Shown piece after piece: positions 8,362 to 16,942 of a stretch of 64,000 nucleotides of DNA. Made by a program: the position numbers and the translations under genes. Source of the stretch: Nitrospira sp. (GTDB lineage Bacteria > Nitrospirota > Nitrospiria > Nitrospirales > Nitrospiraceae); contig JARFXR010000001.1 in assembly GCA_029194535.1 (NCBI GenBank), positions 682,001 to 746,000 on the forward strand, given 5' to 3'. The notes beneath the pieces were generated by a model. It had not been told where the DNA came from, made no database searches, and saw only the letters and a list, made by a program, of their open reading frames with translations. The first letter of the stretch is position 1; each line of letters begins with the position of its first letter.

Positions 8362-8649
8362 ATGTCGATCACACAATCGTTCTGGTCCGTTCCTCACCGC
8401 GATAGCGAGCCTCCGTTCTGGGTTTGCATGTCCTGCCTGTCGGAGGTGTTTTACCGCAAGGTCCCGATGCCGGATTGTCCGTCCTGCCACGGCGTCTCGA
8501 CCTACGAAGCCTTTTCTCTCGAAGCGATTCGTGATTGGGGCACGGAAGATCTGATCGGCAAGGCGGTCGCCGGAGAGCAGGCTGCAGCGGCGGCCCCCGC
8601 CGCGACGGCCGAAGCGGCTTCCACCTCCTCGATCGAGTCTGCGATCTAG
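8362..8649 (+). CDS. Small zinc-ribbon protein of unknown function
   Basis: This 95-residue protein has two CxxC knuckles (CMSC near residue 29 and CPSC near residue 44), the pattern of a zinc ribbon. An acidic stretch and then an Ala-rich low-complexity tail follow. No signal peptide is seen. A Shine-Dalgarno-like AAGGATAA precedes ATG 8362. It lies between the DsbA-like gene and the aldehyde dehydrogenase on the same strand and is probably co-transcribed. I do not recognise a named family. Confidence 0.6.
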   Translation: MSITQSFWSVPHRDSEPPFWVCMSCLSEVFYRKVPMPDCPSCHGVSTYEAFSLEAIRDWGTEDLIGKAVAGEQAAAAAPAATAEAASTSSIESAI

Positions 8650-8735
8650 TCGGCGGATGTCGTGGGGAGCTGAGGCGACGGCTGCGCGCGAACACAGCAT
8701 CTGCGCACGTTCCCTTCCATCTGTGGAGCGTCTCG

Positions 8736-10166
8736 TTGCAGGGACCACGTCCATTTCTTATCGGCGGCAATTGGCGACAGGGCAAGACGGTCCTCCCTGT
8801 GCACGATCCCTTTACGGGAAAAGTGTTGGCGGAGGCGGCGCAGGCCAGTCTCGCCGATGCGGCTGACGCGGCTCAGTCGACTAGTGAAGCCGCCCGGCAG
8901 ATGGAGGCGCTTCCCTCGCACGCCCGGTATCACCTGTTACAGAAGATCGCCGGAGCCCTCTATGACCGGCGGGATGAATTCGCCCAGCTGATGACCGGCG
9001 AGGCGGGCAAGCCGATCACCGACGCCAAGCGCGAAGTCAGTCGAGCCGTGCAGACTTTCACGGTGGCGGCGGAAGAGGCGAGGAGGATCCCGGGGGACGT
9101 GATTCCTCTCGACTGGACGCCGGGGACCGACTCGCACCTCGGCATTCTTCGACGCGTTCCCATCGGACCCGTGCTCGGCATTACGCCGTTCAATTTTCCG
9201 CTCAATCTGGTGGCCCACAAGGTGGCTCCGGCATTGGCTGCCGGCAACTCCATCCTGATCAAACCGGCTCCCCAGACCCCGCTCACCGCGCTCTTGCTGG
9301 GAGAGGTGGCGATGGAGGCGGGGGTGCCCCCCGGCGGCCTGAACATCCTGCCTTGCGACAACACCGTGGCGGAGCAACTCGTGACGGATGAGCGGTTCAA
9401 GCTGCTCAGCTTTACCGGCAGCGCCGCGGTCGGCTGGAAACTGAAGGCTCTTTGCGGGAAGAAAAAGGTCGTGCTGGAACTCGGTGGCAACGCGGGTGTG
9501 ATCATCGAGCCTGACGCCGATCTGGAATTGGCGACTCAACGTTGCGCCGCCGGAGGGTTTTCGTATGCCGGCCAAACCTGCATCTCGGTCCAGCGGATTT
9601 TTGTTCATCACTCCATTGCCGATCTCTTTACGACCAAGCTGCTGCTGCAAGTGGCGCGTTTGAAGGCCGGAGACCCCGGCGACAGCGGGACGGTCGTCGG
9701 CCCTTTGATCGATCAAGGCGCTGCGAACCGCGTCGAGGCGTGGATTACCGAGGCCGTGTCGCAAGGAGCCCGCGTACTTCTCGGGGGGAAGCGGCTCGGC
9801 TCCGTCGTCGAAGCCACCGTCTTGGGTAACGTCACGGCCGCCATGAAGGTGTCCTGTCAGGAAGTCTTCGGGCCGGTCGTCACGGTGACGCCCTACCGGG
9901 AATTTGAAGAAGCCGTCGACGCCCTGAACCGGTCGGACTATGGGCTGCAGGCGGGTGTCTTCACCCAGAACGTGGATCGGGTCTTTCAGGCCTTCCGACG
10001 GCTGAAAGTGGGAGCGGTATTGGCGAACGAGATTCCCACGTTCCGGGCGGAGCACATGCCCTACGGCGGTGTGAAGGATTCCGGCTTGGGCCGCGAAGGC
10101 GTCGCTTCCACGATCGAGGAGATGACCGAACCGCGTCTGCTGGTCTTGAATCTGAGAGTATCCTGA
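8736..10166 (+). CDS. NAD(P)-dependent aldehyde dehydrogenase
   Basis: The protein is 476 residues if it starts at TTG 8736, which has GGAG seven bases upstream; no ATG fits better and a longer reading would overlap the zinc-ribbon gene. It has the aldehyde dehydrogenase catalytic pair E248 (LELGG) and C282 (AGQTC) 34 residues apart, the substrate-entry ITPFNFPLNL segment and the C-terminal PYGGVKDSGLGREG motif. The family oxidises aldehydes to acids. In this operon a sensible substrate would be 4-aminobutanal or another amino-aldehyde shed by polyamine chemistry, but the sequence looks closer to the general lactaldehyde/semialdehyde group than to a specialised one. Substrate is inference. 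Confidence 0.85.
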   Translation: MQGPRPFLIGGNWRQGKTVLPVHDPFTGKVLAEAAQASLADAADAAQSTSEAARQMEALPSHARYHLLQKIAGALYDRRDEFAQLMTGEAGKPITDAKREVSRAVQTFTVAAEEARRIPGDVIPLDWTPGTDSHLGILRRVPIGPVLGITPFNFPLNLVAHKVAPALAAGNSILIKPAPQTPLTALLLGEVAMEAGVPPGGLNILPCDNTVAEQLVTDERFKLLSFTGSAAVGWKLKALCGKKKVVLELGGNAGVIIEPDADLELATQRCAAGGFSYAGQTCISVQRIFVHHSIADLFTTKLLLQVARLKAGDPGDSGTVVGPLIDQGAANRVEAWITEAVSQGARVLLGGKRLGSVVEATVLGNVTAAMKVSCQEVFGPVVTVTPYREFEEAVDALNRSDYGLQAGVFTQNVDRVFQAFRRLKVGAVLANEIPTFRAEHMPYGGVKDSGLGREGVASTIEEMTEPRLLVLNLRVS

Positions 10167-10321
10167 GCCGGATTCTGGGTCGAGAAGGCCTCCTGGATAT
10201 TGCGAACAGGCCACATTCTTGATACAACAGCGGCCCTGTGCGCCGGTTCGTGCGGCGCGAGGCTTGCCGGTGGGCGAGGACGGGTCCGCGAGAGGGCGGC
10301 CGAAGCAAAGGGGATGAGACG

Positions 10322-10891
10322 ATGGTACCTACGCACATGTTTCTCACGAGAGGAGTCGGCGTCCATCGAGAGAAGCTGGCTTCCTTCGAGCAAGCGTTGC
10401 GGAGCGCCGGCGTGGCCTATTGCAATCTTGTCAGCGTGTCCTCGATTCTTCCTCCGAACTGCAAAATCATTCCCAGAAAACGCGGCGAAAAACTCCTCAA
10501 TCCCGGTGAGATCACCCATTGCGTCATGGCGCGGTCAGAGACCAACGAGCGGAACCGGTTGGTCTCGGCTTCGATCGGCTTGGCCATTCCCACCGATCGG
10601 CGCACCTACGGGTACCTTTCCGAACATCATGCTCACGGAGAAACCGACGAAGAGACCGGAGAATATACCGAGGATCTGGCGGCGCAAATGTTGGCGACGA
10701 CACTGGGCGTGGAGTTCGATCCGAACATCGCCTGGAAGGAACGCGAGCAGGTCTTCAAGATGGGCGGCAAGATCGTGAGAACCTTGAATATCACGCAGTC
10801 GGCCATCGGCAAGCCGGGAAAATGGACCACCGTCGTCGCACTGGCGGTCTTTATCCCGCTGGAAAATCTTCCGAAACGATCCCGTCGCTGA
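10322..10891 (+). CDS. pdaD: Pyruvoyl-dependent arginine decarboxylase
   Basis: The 189-residue proenzyme contains the self-cleavage site in [10 protein letters not shown]: cleavage between S40 and S41 would release a small beta chain and leave a pyruvoyl group on the alpha chain. The surrounding GEITHCVMA and length match the archaeal/chlamydial PvlArgDC family. It decarboxylates arginine to agmatine in the cytoplasm. ATG 10322 is used rather than longer readings because the family starts just before FLTRGVG. It is followed after 64 nt by agmatinase, giving arginine to putrescine in two steps. Confidence 0.88.
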   Translation: MVPTHMFLTRGVGVHREKLASFEQALRSAGVAYCNLVSVSSILPPNCKIIPRKRGEKLLNPGEITHCVMARSETNERNRLVSASIGLAIPTDRRTYGYLSEHHAHGETDEETGEYTEDLAAQMLATTLGVEFDPNIAWKEREQVFKMGGKIVRTLNITQSAIGKPGKWTTVVALAVFIPLENLPKRSRR

Positions 10892-10955
10892 CCCTCGGCG
10901 AGGATCATCACATGGAATCGACGCGGGTCGACTCCCGCCCTGTGAGCGCACATTC

Positions 10956-11888
10956 ATGACACTTCCCGCCGGCTGGGAGGACTGCGATCGCAATTTCCTC
11001 GGACTTGAAGAGCCCTGGTGTCATCCGGACCAGGCCGGTATCTACATTCTGCCTGCTCCCTACGAGCATACCTCAAGCTATATCCCCGGATCCGACAAAG
11101 GACCTTCCGCCATCATCGAAGCATCCCGTCAGGTCGAATTTTACGATGAAGTGCTCCGGTGCGAGCCGTACCGGGAATGGGGCGGCATCGCCACCACACA
11201 ATCGTTGGATCTGGCCGGCAGGGTCGACCAAGCGGCGGTTGATGCGATCGAGGCATTTGTGCGTCCGCACGTTGGAACAGGGCGGTTCCTCATCACCCTG
11301 ACAGGCGAGCATACCGGCGCGCTGGGAGCGATCAGGGCGCATGCGAAAAAGTATCCTCACCTCTGCGTCGTGCAAATTGACGCACACGGGGATCTCCGCA
11401 ACGCCTATCAAGGGAATCTGTACAGCCATGCCAGCGTCATGGCGCGCGTCGTCGACGACGGTCTGCCCTTGGTCCAAGTCGGTATCCGCTCGATCTGCCC
11501 CGAAGAGATCGAACGGATCAGGCACGCCAAGTCGATCGCGACGTTTTTTGCCGCTTCGTTGCTCGATCCATCGGGCCCCTACGAAGGGAAAGCATTGCGA
11601 TGGATTCCAGACATCGTGAAAGCCTGCACCGGCCCGGTCTATTTGACGTTTGACTGCGATGGACTGGACGCCTCGTTGGTGCCGGCTCTCGGAACACCTG
11701 AGCCGGGCGGGCTGGGTTGGTACGATACGCTCAATCTGGTGACGGCCTTGGCCAACGGCCCCGGGATTCTCGGGATGGACATCAGCGAAATCGCGCCGAT
11801 CGAAGGCTTCGTGGCTCCTCAGTTTTGCGTCGCCCGACTGATCTATCGCATGCTGGGACGCATCAGGGCCGGCCGGCGCGTCCACTGA
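10956..11888 (+). CDS. speB: Agmatinase (arginase/ureohydrolase family)
   Basis: The 310-residue protein shows the dimanganese ligands of the ureohydrolase family: GEHTGA (first His), IDAHGDLR (Asp-His-Asp) and TFDCDGLD (Asp-Asp). SYIPGSDKGP is the N-terminal family motif. Agmatinase hydrolyses agmatine to putrescine and urea. The neighbouring arginine decarboxylase makes agmatine the natural substrate, although arginase or an archaeal-type agmatinyl-protein hydrolase cannot be excluded from motifs alone. It appears to close the polyamine operon; a repeat-rich 122-nt gap follows. Confidence 0.85.
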   Translation: MTLPAGWEDCDRNFLGLEEPWCHPDQAGIYILPAPYEHTSSYIPGSDKGPSAIIEASRQVEFYDEVLRCEPYREWGGIATTQSLDLAGRVDQAAVDAIEAFVRPHVGTGRFLITLTGEHTGALGAIRAHAKKYPHLCVVQIDAHGDLRNAYQGNLYSHASVMARVVDDGLPLVQVGIRSICPEEIERIRHAKSIATFFAASLLDPSGPYEGKALRWIPDIVKACTGPVYLTFDCDGLDASLVPALGTPEPGGLGWYDTLNLVTALANGPGILGMDISEIAPIEGFVAPQFCVARLIYRMLGRIRAGRRVH

Positions 11889-11902
11889 CAGGGGATAGTT
11901 CC

Positions 11903-11990
11903 GAGTTCTAGGTTTTGAGTTGTGAGTTTCCGGTTCACCTACCGAATCCATAATCCAGAATTTAGAACTCATAACTCACAACTCATAACT
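11903..11990. repeat. Intergenic inverted repeat built from GAGTTNTGAGTT units
   Basis: GAGTTGTGAGTT (11917-11928) and its exact complement AACTCACAACTC (11973-11984) form a 12-bp perfect stem around a 44-nt loop. Flanking partial copies of the same short unit (GAGTTCTAGG on the left, GAACTCATAACTC on the right) extend the pattern. It lies between the agmatinase and rluF genes. No T-run follows, so it is not a plain terminator. Confidence 0.6.
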
Positions 11991-12010
11991 GTCTTCTCCC
12001 GCGCCGTCTT

Positions 12011-12733
12011 GTGACCAACACGATCCGCATCAACAAGTTTTTTACCCACCACGGGATCTGCTCACGCCGTGAAGCCGATCGCCTGATCGAGACAGGGCAC
12101 GTGACCATCAATCAGAAGGTGGCGAAGCTGGGGGACCGCGTTTGCTTCGGCGACGTCATCGCGCGGGACGGCCAAGTCATCCCATGGGGACAGGAATCGA
12201 TCTATATCAAGTACCACAAGCCTGTGGGAGTCACCACGACGAGTGAATCCCATGTAACGAGGAATATCATCGCGGAGATCGGACATCCGGAACGCGTCTT
12301 TCCGATCGGGCGTTTGGACAAGGACTCGTCCGGTCTGATTCTCTTGACCAACGACGGCGACATCGTCAATGCCATTCTCCGAACGGAGCACGGACATGAG
12401 CGCGAATACGAGGTGACCGTTGATCACCCATTCGACCGCAGCTTTCTGGACGGCATGGCGTCGGGCGTGGTGATTCTCGGCAGCCGCACGAAGCCCTGCC
12501 GGCTGGAACGGTTGGGACCCAGGCGGTTTCGGATCATTCTGACCGAGGGACGCAACCGGCAGATCAGAAGGATGTGCCGCGCACTCGGCTTTCGGGTCAC
12601 CGATCTCCATCGTGTCCGCATCATGCATATCACCATCGCGGGTTTGGCGAAGGGGCGATGGATGCCCTTGACGCCGAAGGAACGCAGCGAGCTGTTCCGT
12701 GCCGTGGGGCGAGGCAGTGATTCCGGAGGATGA
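12011..12733 (+). CDS. rluF: 23S rRNA pseudouridine synthase of the RluF type
   Basis: The protein has 240 residues. Residues 1-60 form an S4 RNA-binding domain (RINKFFTHHGICSRREAD). The RsuA-type catalytic domain follows with IGRLDKDSSGL, where D103 is the nucleophile, and the EGRNRQIRRM motif. HEREYEVTVDHPFD, GVVILG and RVRIMHITIAGL align well with RluF, which modifies U2604 of 23S rRNA, better than with RluB or RsuA. The start is GTG at 12011. It is a single gene between the polyamine operon and the convergent export operon. Confidence 0.82.
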   Translation: MTNTIRINKFFTHHGICSRREADRLIETGHVTINQKVAKLGDRVCFGDVIARDGQVIPWGQESIYIKYHKPVGVTTTSESHVTRNIIAEIGHPERVFPIGRLDKDSSGLILLTNDGDIVNAILRTEHGHEREYEVTVDHPFDRSFLDGMASGVVILGSRTKPCRLERLGPRRFRIILTEGRNRQIRRMCRALGFRVTDLHRVRIMHITIAGLAKGRWMPLTPKERSELFRAVGRGSDSGG

Positions 12734-12747
12734 CTCGAACGCCGAGT

Positions 12748-13533
12748 CTATTCGGATCGTAAGAGAGGATTCGGGTGATCGCCTGAACGGAGAACCGGGG
12801 AGGAGGAAGACGAGGTGTGGGAGGATTCCACCAAGTCATCCAGTGTGTCCGTGTGGCGTCGTCTCGCCAAGAACAGATTCAGAAATGCGATAAAGAAACT
12901 GCCCACCACGAGCAGCAGACTGGTATCTTGGATCGCTCTGGTGCCTTCCTCCCGCATGTCTTTCGCCACATCGGCGACCGTGTCCAGCAAACGGTCCAGC
13001 GCCAGACTGACCTGAATCATTTTGGGGCCGCCGTTGTCTGCGGCATGTTCTTCCGCTTTACGCCGCAGGACCTCTCGCTCGGACTGGGACCCCGCCGTCC
13101 ACTCTTGAGTCAGCAGTTGAACGGTCGTGCTGGCGACGGAAAAGTACTGATCGAGGCTTCTCCGTACCGCTTCGATGTCCTCCGGCTCGCTCCGCCCGCT
13201 CCGCGAAACTCGCAGTCCTGCCGCGGCATAGCGGTCGACCGCCTGCTGAATCCGCGCACGCTGAGTCGGCAACGATTCGGTGATGCGCTCGAACTCCTTC
13301 TGACTGTCCGCTTCCAAGGCCCGGATGATCGTATTGCGATAGCGCATCACGTCGGCCGAGATATGCGCGAGATCGGCTGCGCCGAGCGTGTATTCCGTGT
13401 ACATGATGCGGAGATCCTGGTCGACGCGGCTCAATGCCTGCCCGCTGAGCCAGCCCAGCCCGGCGATCAAGATGCTGACGACCACCTGCGCGACGCGAGG
13501 TTTGAACGAGAAAATCCATTGAACAGGATGCAC
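12748..13533 (-). CDS. Membrane four-helix-bundle sensor-like protein, no output domain
   Basis: The 261-residue protein has one membrane segment near residues 15-35, an extracytoplasmic helical region of about 150 residues with heptad character like the four-helix bundle of chemoreceptors, and a second membrane segment near residues 205-222 (LLLVVGSFFIAFLNLFLA). The short Ser-rich cytoplasmic tail has no HAMP, kinase or methyl-accepting domain. It is the last gene of the minus-strand export operon, 12 nt after the ABC gene. Its role may be structural or sensory within the exporter; I do not recognise a named family beyond the helical bundle. Confidence 0.55.
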   Translation of the reverse strand: MHPVQWIFSFKPRVAQVVVSILIAGLGWLSGQALSRVDQDLRIMYTEYTLGAADLAHISADVMRYRNTIIRALEADSQKEFERITESLPTQRARIQQAVDRYAAAGLRVSRSGRSEPEDIEAVRRSLDQYFSVASTTVQLLTQEWTAGSQSEREVLRRKAEEHAADNGGPKMIQVSLALDRLLDTVADVAKDMREEGTRAIQDTSLLLVVGSFFIAFLNLFLARRRHTDTLDDLVESSHTSSSSSPVLRSGDHPNPLLRSE

Positions 13534-13545
13534 GACGTTCCTCTG

Positions 13546-15237
13546 TCAGTCCAGGATCAATCGCCGATCGACATGCGATGTCAAATTGGGGTCATTGGAG
13601 ACGAACACGACCGACCAGGGCTCGTCCTTGGAGCAGATGCGGCGGAGGACGGTTTCGCGCAGAGCCGGCTGCAGATTGTGAAGAATGCCGTCGAAGATCA
13701 GGATTTGAGGCCGGCTCAGGATGGCCCTGGCAAGCAGGATACGGATGATATGGGTCGGGGCGAGGATCTTTCCAGGGGCGCGTACGTTCGTCTTCAACCC
13801 CTGCGGCAGGGCGTCCACGTCCTCTTCCAGCTCCACGAAGCGCAACGCCCATCGGACGTCGGTGTATGGGATATAGGAGCGCCCCAGGACGATATTGTCT
13901 TCGATCGTGCCTTCGAAGAGCGACAACTGAGAGTCGATCATAAAGCCGCGGCAACGGTTGATGGTGATCAGGTTGATATGGCGGAGATCGATGCCGTTGT
14001 AACGGATGACGCCCGAGGTGGGCGTTTCGATGCCGCCCAGGACACGAGCCAGCGCCGTCTTGGCGATGGTCGTGCTGGCATAGACTCCAATCTTTTCACC
14101 CGGCATCACCTCAAGATCGAACTTGCTGAAAATCGGAGGCAACTCCGGGTGTTGAACAGTCAAATCTTTGCAGGTCACGCGAATACCGTGAATAGTCGGG
14201 TCCGGGAGCGGGACCGAAAGCGTGGTCGCGGTCTTGTCCTTGGCCAATGAGAACACGAAATCCAACTCCGCCAGTCCGGTCAGGAAATAGTAAATGTGGC
14301 CCATACGCTTTACTACACCGTCAAAACTCGCGATAAGGCCGCTGACGACGACCTCCGCTGCGACCAATTGTCCGAGCGTCAGCTGGCCGATCGAAACCAG
14401 CCACCCCGCGGTGGCAATGAGACCGCCCTGAGCCACCGCTTGCCAACCCACCGATCCCAGGTATTGCCGGATCAGGATGCCGAAGCGGGTCTGACGGGAC
14501 TCCAGATATCGGTCGACGAGGTCGTCGGTTCGCTGCATGAGCAGGGCTTGGCTGTCCGTGGACTTGAAGTGCAGCAGGTTGTACGAAATCTCCTGCATCC
14601 AATGGAGGGTTTCGTACTTGGCGTGGGACATCTCGAGGGTGGCCGTGAGACCTCCGTGCGCCAAGAGAAAGAAGACCACGTTGAATCCGGCCAGCAGGAG
14701 TCCCGCATAGAGCAGGAAATAGGGATGGTAAAACACGAGAATGGTCAGTCCCACCGCGCCTCCCACCACTACGTCGATCAGATCAACCAGGAGCACGGAC
14801 ATCGCCCGCTGCATAAACACGGTTTCCATGAAGTAGTTGGCGTAGCGCGGTTTGAAACCCAGGAATTGCAGGCGGGGCAGTTGCTGGGCCATGCCGATGG
14901 CGACACGGGCAAAAAACCGCCGTTCCAGCATCTCCACGGCATAGTACTGGAGGGCCTTGAACGCGCCGACGAACAGGAGGGCCGCGACCATGACGCCGGC
15001 GAGGGTGACGATCGTGACTGGCTGAATCGCGAACGCAAAGGTGTTGACCAGTTCCTGCACGGTCAACGGGACGATCAAGGAGAAGAGTCCGATCGCGAGC
15101 GAGTAGGAGAAGACCAGCGCCAGAAGCCGCCGCTCGAGACGGAAGATGATGCCGATGTAGCCGAGGACTGCTTGAATCAGGTTCGGTCGGCTGGCTGCGG
15201 CTGTGTGCACAGAATCCCGCCTCTCCGTCAGAAACAC
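13546..15237 (-). CDS. ABC exporter (permease-ATPase fusion) with degenerate nucleotide-binding domain
   Basis: The 563-residue protein has six predicted membrane helices in residues about 30-330 and an ABC domain from about 350. The ATPase motifs are broken. Walker A reads ASTTIAKT at 387-394 (both glycines of GxxxxGK[ST] are Ala; Lys and Thr kept). The signature LSGGQ is LAPTH (492-496). Walker B ILIFDG lacks the catalytic Glu (G517 after D516). The H-loop His is N548. The Q-loop region SQLSLFEGTIEDN is intact. The reading frame is uninterrupted, so this is not simple decay. It sits with a TolC-like channel and HlyD-like adaptor. It starts with GTG at 15237. Confidence 0.8.
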   Translation of the reverse strand: MFLTERRDSVHTAAASRPNLIQAVLGYIGIIFRLERRLLALVFSYSLAIGLFSLIVPLTVQELVNTFAFAIQPVTIVTLAGVMVAALLFVGAFKALQYYAVEMLERRFFARVAIGMAQQLPRLQFLGFKPRYANYFMETVFMQRAMSVLLVDLIDVVVGGAVGLTILVFYHPYFLLYAGLLLAGFNVVFFLLAHGGLTATLEMSHAKYETLHWMQEISYNLLHFKSTDSQALLMQRTDDLVDRYLESRQTRFGILIRQYLGSVGWQAVAQGGLIATAGWLVSIGQLTLGQLVAAEVVVSGLIASFDGVVKRMGHIYYFLTGLAELDFVFSLAKDKTATTLSVPLPDPTIHGIRVTCKDLTVQHPELPPIFSKFDLEVMPGEKIGVYASTTIAKTALARVLGGIETPTSGVIRYNGIDLRHINLITINRCRGFMIDSQLSLFEGTIEDNIVLGRSYIPYTDVRWALRFVELEEDVDALPQGLKTNVRAPGKILAPTHIIRILLARAILSRPQILIFDGILHNLQPALRETVLRRICSKDEPWSVVFVSNDPNLTSHVDRRLILD

Positions 15238-15341
15238 GTACCGCCGTCGAAACCACGGTCGGATTCGACGCCGGCGTAGAGGTGACGAGACAACAGGCTA
15301 AAACTATCAAACCACAAGGGAAAAAACCACTTCTTCCAGGA

Positions 15342-16829
15342 TCAGTCCCTGGCTCGATAGTTGACCGGAATGGCCGAAGGATCGGACTTACCCCATGCGC
15401 CGATCGCCCATTGGTACAGCGCCAGAGCCTTCTGGTAGTCGGCTTTCGCGCGGATGACTTGAGCCTCCGAGTCCACGGAATTCCGCTCCCTTAGATTGAC
15501 AAACAAGACGCTCGTCGCACCGAGGCTGAATCGGAACCGCTCCCCCTCCTCGACGGCCTTTGCGAGACGAAGCGACTCGACTGCGGTGGAGATCCGCTCC
15601 TTTGCCCGCTCGATCGCCGACAAGGCGTTGTCCACGTCGATGACCACTTGCTGCTCGCGGAACCGCTGGGTCAGGACGAAGCGATCGGCCTTCCCCTGCG
15701 CCTCCAGCACTTCACCTCGGCCTTTTCGTTGAAGAATCGGCATCCTCAGCTCAATGCCGAAGCGATAGCCGAGGCCCAGCACGAACTTTTCCGGCTGCCG
15801 CGCCGGGGCGGCTTCCGCATCGAGGCTGGGCAACAGATTGTTCTTCGCCAGTTCGAGATCGATATTGTTCAATCGCGCCTCAATGCCGATCTCCTTGACT
15901 TCCGGGCGCTCGGTCTTGGCCTGCAGCTTATGAGCCTTGACGTCCTCGGGGTTGGGAATGAGCGTCTGCGAGGGAAATCCCGGAGCTCGGTCCAAGGCAG
16001 GCACCGACGGAGCGCCGTTCTCCCAGAGAAACATGGAGAGCTTCAGTTGCTCCTGCTCCACCAGTCGCTGCGTGCCGATGGCCACTTCGCGCCGGCGCTG
16101 GACTTCTTGGTTTGCCTCCACGACATCGAGGGGAGCCGCTGCTCCGGCCTTTGCCCGCCCTTCGATCTGTTTGAATCTCCCTTCGGCCACGGTCACGGCT
16201 TTCCGCTGCATCTCGGCAAACCGAACGGCGGCCACCCAATCCCAGAACTGGGTGGCTGCAGCAAGGAACAAGTCCTGCCTCGTCTGAGCGATCCTGATGT
16301 CGGCGCGCGGATCCGCCAATTCCGAACGCTGCAACTCGGCGCTATCCGGATTGATCAGCAGCCCTTTGAGGAGCGGGAAGAATCCACCGAGAATGACTTG
16401 ACCGGTTCCTCCGCCGAAGCCCAGATCCGGAATATTGGCCGGCCCGTTGATCACCTCTCTGATGCCGGCGGTTCCGCGGAATCCCCAGGGGTGCCGCGCT
16501 TCGATCAATGTATCGTTGTATCCCTTGGACTGGGTGCCCAGCTGGGGGCTGGAACTGGAGATGAACCGTTCGAGTTCCGTGTCGTTCACGAGGACGGGCT
16601 CGAAGGCTCCCAGCGCTTTCAGCATCTTTCCTCGGGCCATGACCTTCTCGGTTCCGGCTCCCTTCAGGAGCGGGTGGGTGCGATCGATCCAGGCGTGGAC
16701 TTCATCCACGCTCAATGGAATGGGAGGGAGAGTCTTGTCGGACACGGCGGGTTCTGACGCAGCGAGAGCCGAGAGCAGGCTGAAGAAGACGAAGGTCGGG
16801 ATCAGCGCGAGCAGGCATCGAACAGACAT
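15342..16829 (-). CDS. TolC-family outer-membrane channel protein
   Basis: The 495-residue protein has a signal peptide (LLALIPTFVFFSLLSALA) and two long helical repeats with the alternating Ala/Gln/Glu coiled-coil character of the TolC family, including AAATQFWDWVAA and the AEVQRRREVAIGTQRLVEQEQLKLS hairpin region (written in part). It would form the outer-membrane duct for the HlyD-like adaptor and ABC protein of this operon. ATG 16829 has an AAAGGAG Shine-Dalgarno. It is longer than E. coli TolC before processing by little; no truncation is seen. Confidence 0.82.
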   Translation of the reverse strand: MSVRCLLALIPTFVFFSLLSALAASEPAVSDKTLPPIPLSVDEVHAWIDRTHPLLKGAGTEKVMARGKMLKALGAFEPVLVNDTELERFISSSSPQLGTQSKGYNDTLIEARHPWGFRGTAGIREVINGPANIPDLGFGGGTGQVILGGFFPLLKGLLINPDSAELQRSELADPRADIRIAQTRQDLFLAAATQFWDWVAAVRFAEMQRKAVTVAEGRFKQIEGRAKAGAAAPLDVVEANQEVQRRREVAIGTQRLVEQEQLKLSMFLWENGAPSVPALDRAPGFPSQTLIPNPEDVKAHKLQAKTERPEVKEIGIEARLNNIDLELAKNNLLPSLDAEAAPARQPEKFVLGLGYRFGIELRMPILQRKGRGEVLEAQGKADRFVLTQRFREQQVVIDVDNALSAIERAKERISTAVESLRLAKAVEEGERFRFSLGATSVLFVNLRERNSVDSEAQVIRAKADYQKALALYQWAIGAWGKSDPSAIPVNYRARD

Positions 16830-16942
16830 GGAGAACTCCTTTCCTCAAGTAAATGACCTAAGGCCGACGAACCCGGAGCGGCGCAGCGCCACCGACGCCG
16901 CATGCACATGAACGGAACGAGATCGAATCGTCTGCGCAATCT

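Noticed and set aside
8937-10214. A 425-codon minus-strand frame opposite the aldehyde dehydrogenase
   Set aside because: The plus strand carries the complete catalytic set of an aldehyde dehydrogenase; the opposite frame is a shadow.
11889-12010. The repeat after the agmatinase gene as a terminator
   Set aside because: The 12-bp stem has a 44-nt loop and no T-run, so it does not fit an intrinsic terminator.
12817-14250. A 477-codon open frame on the plus strand
   Set aside because: It is antisense to the membrane sensor and ABC genes, whose minus-strand translations show clear membrane helices and ABC-domain architecture. The plus-strand reading has no recognisable domain and low-complexity composition typical of GC-rich shadow frames.
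13546-15237. The degenerate ABC gene as a pseudogene
   Set aside because: The 563-codon frame is uninterrupted, the operon spacing is tight, and the Q-loop and membrane part look conserved; changes are confined to catalytic positions.
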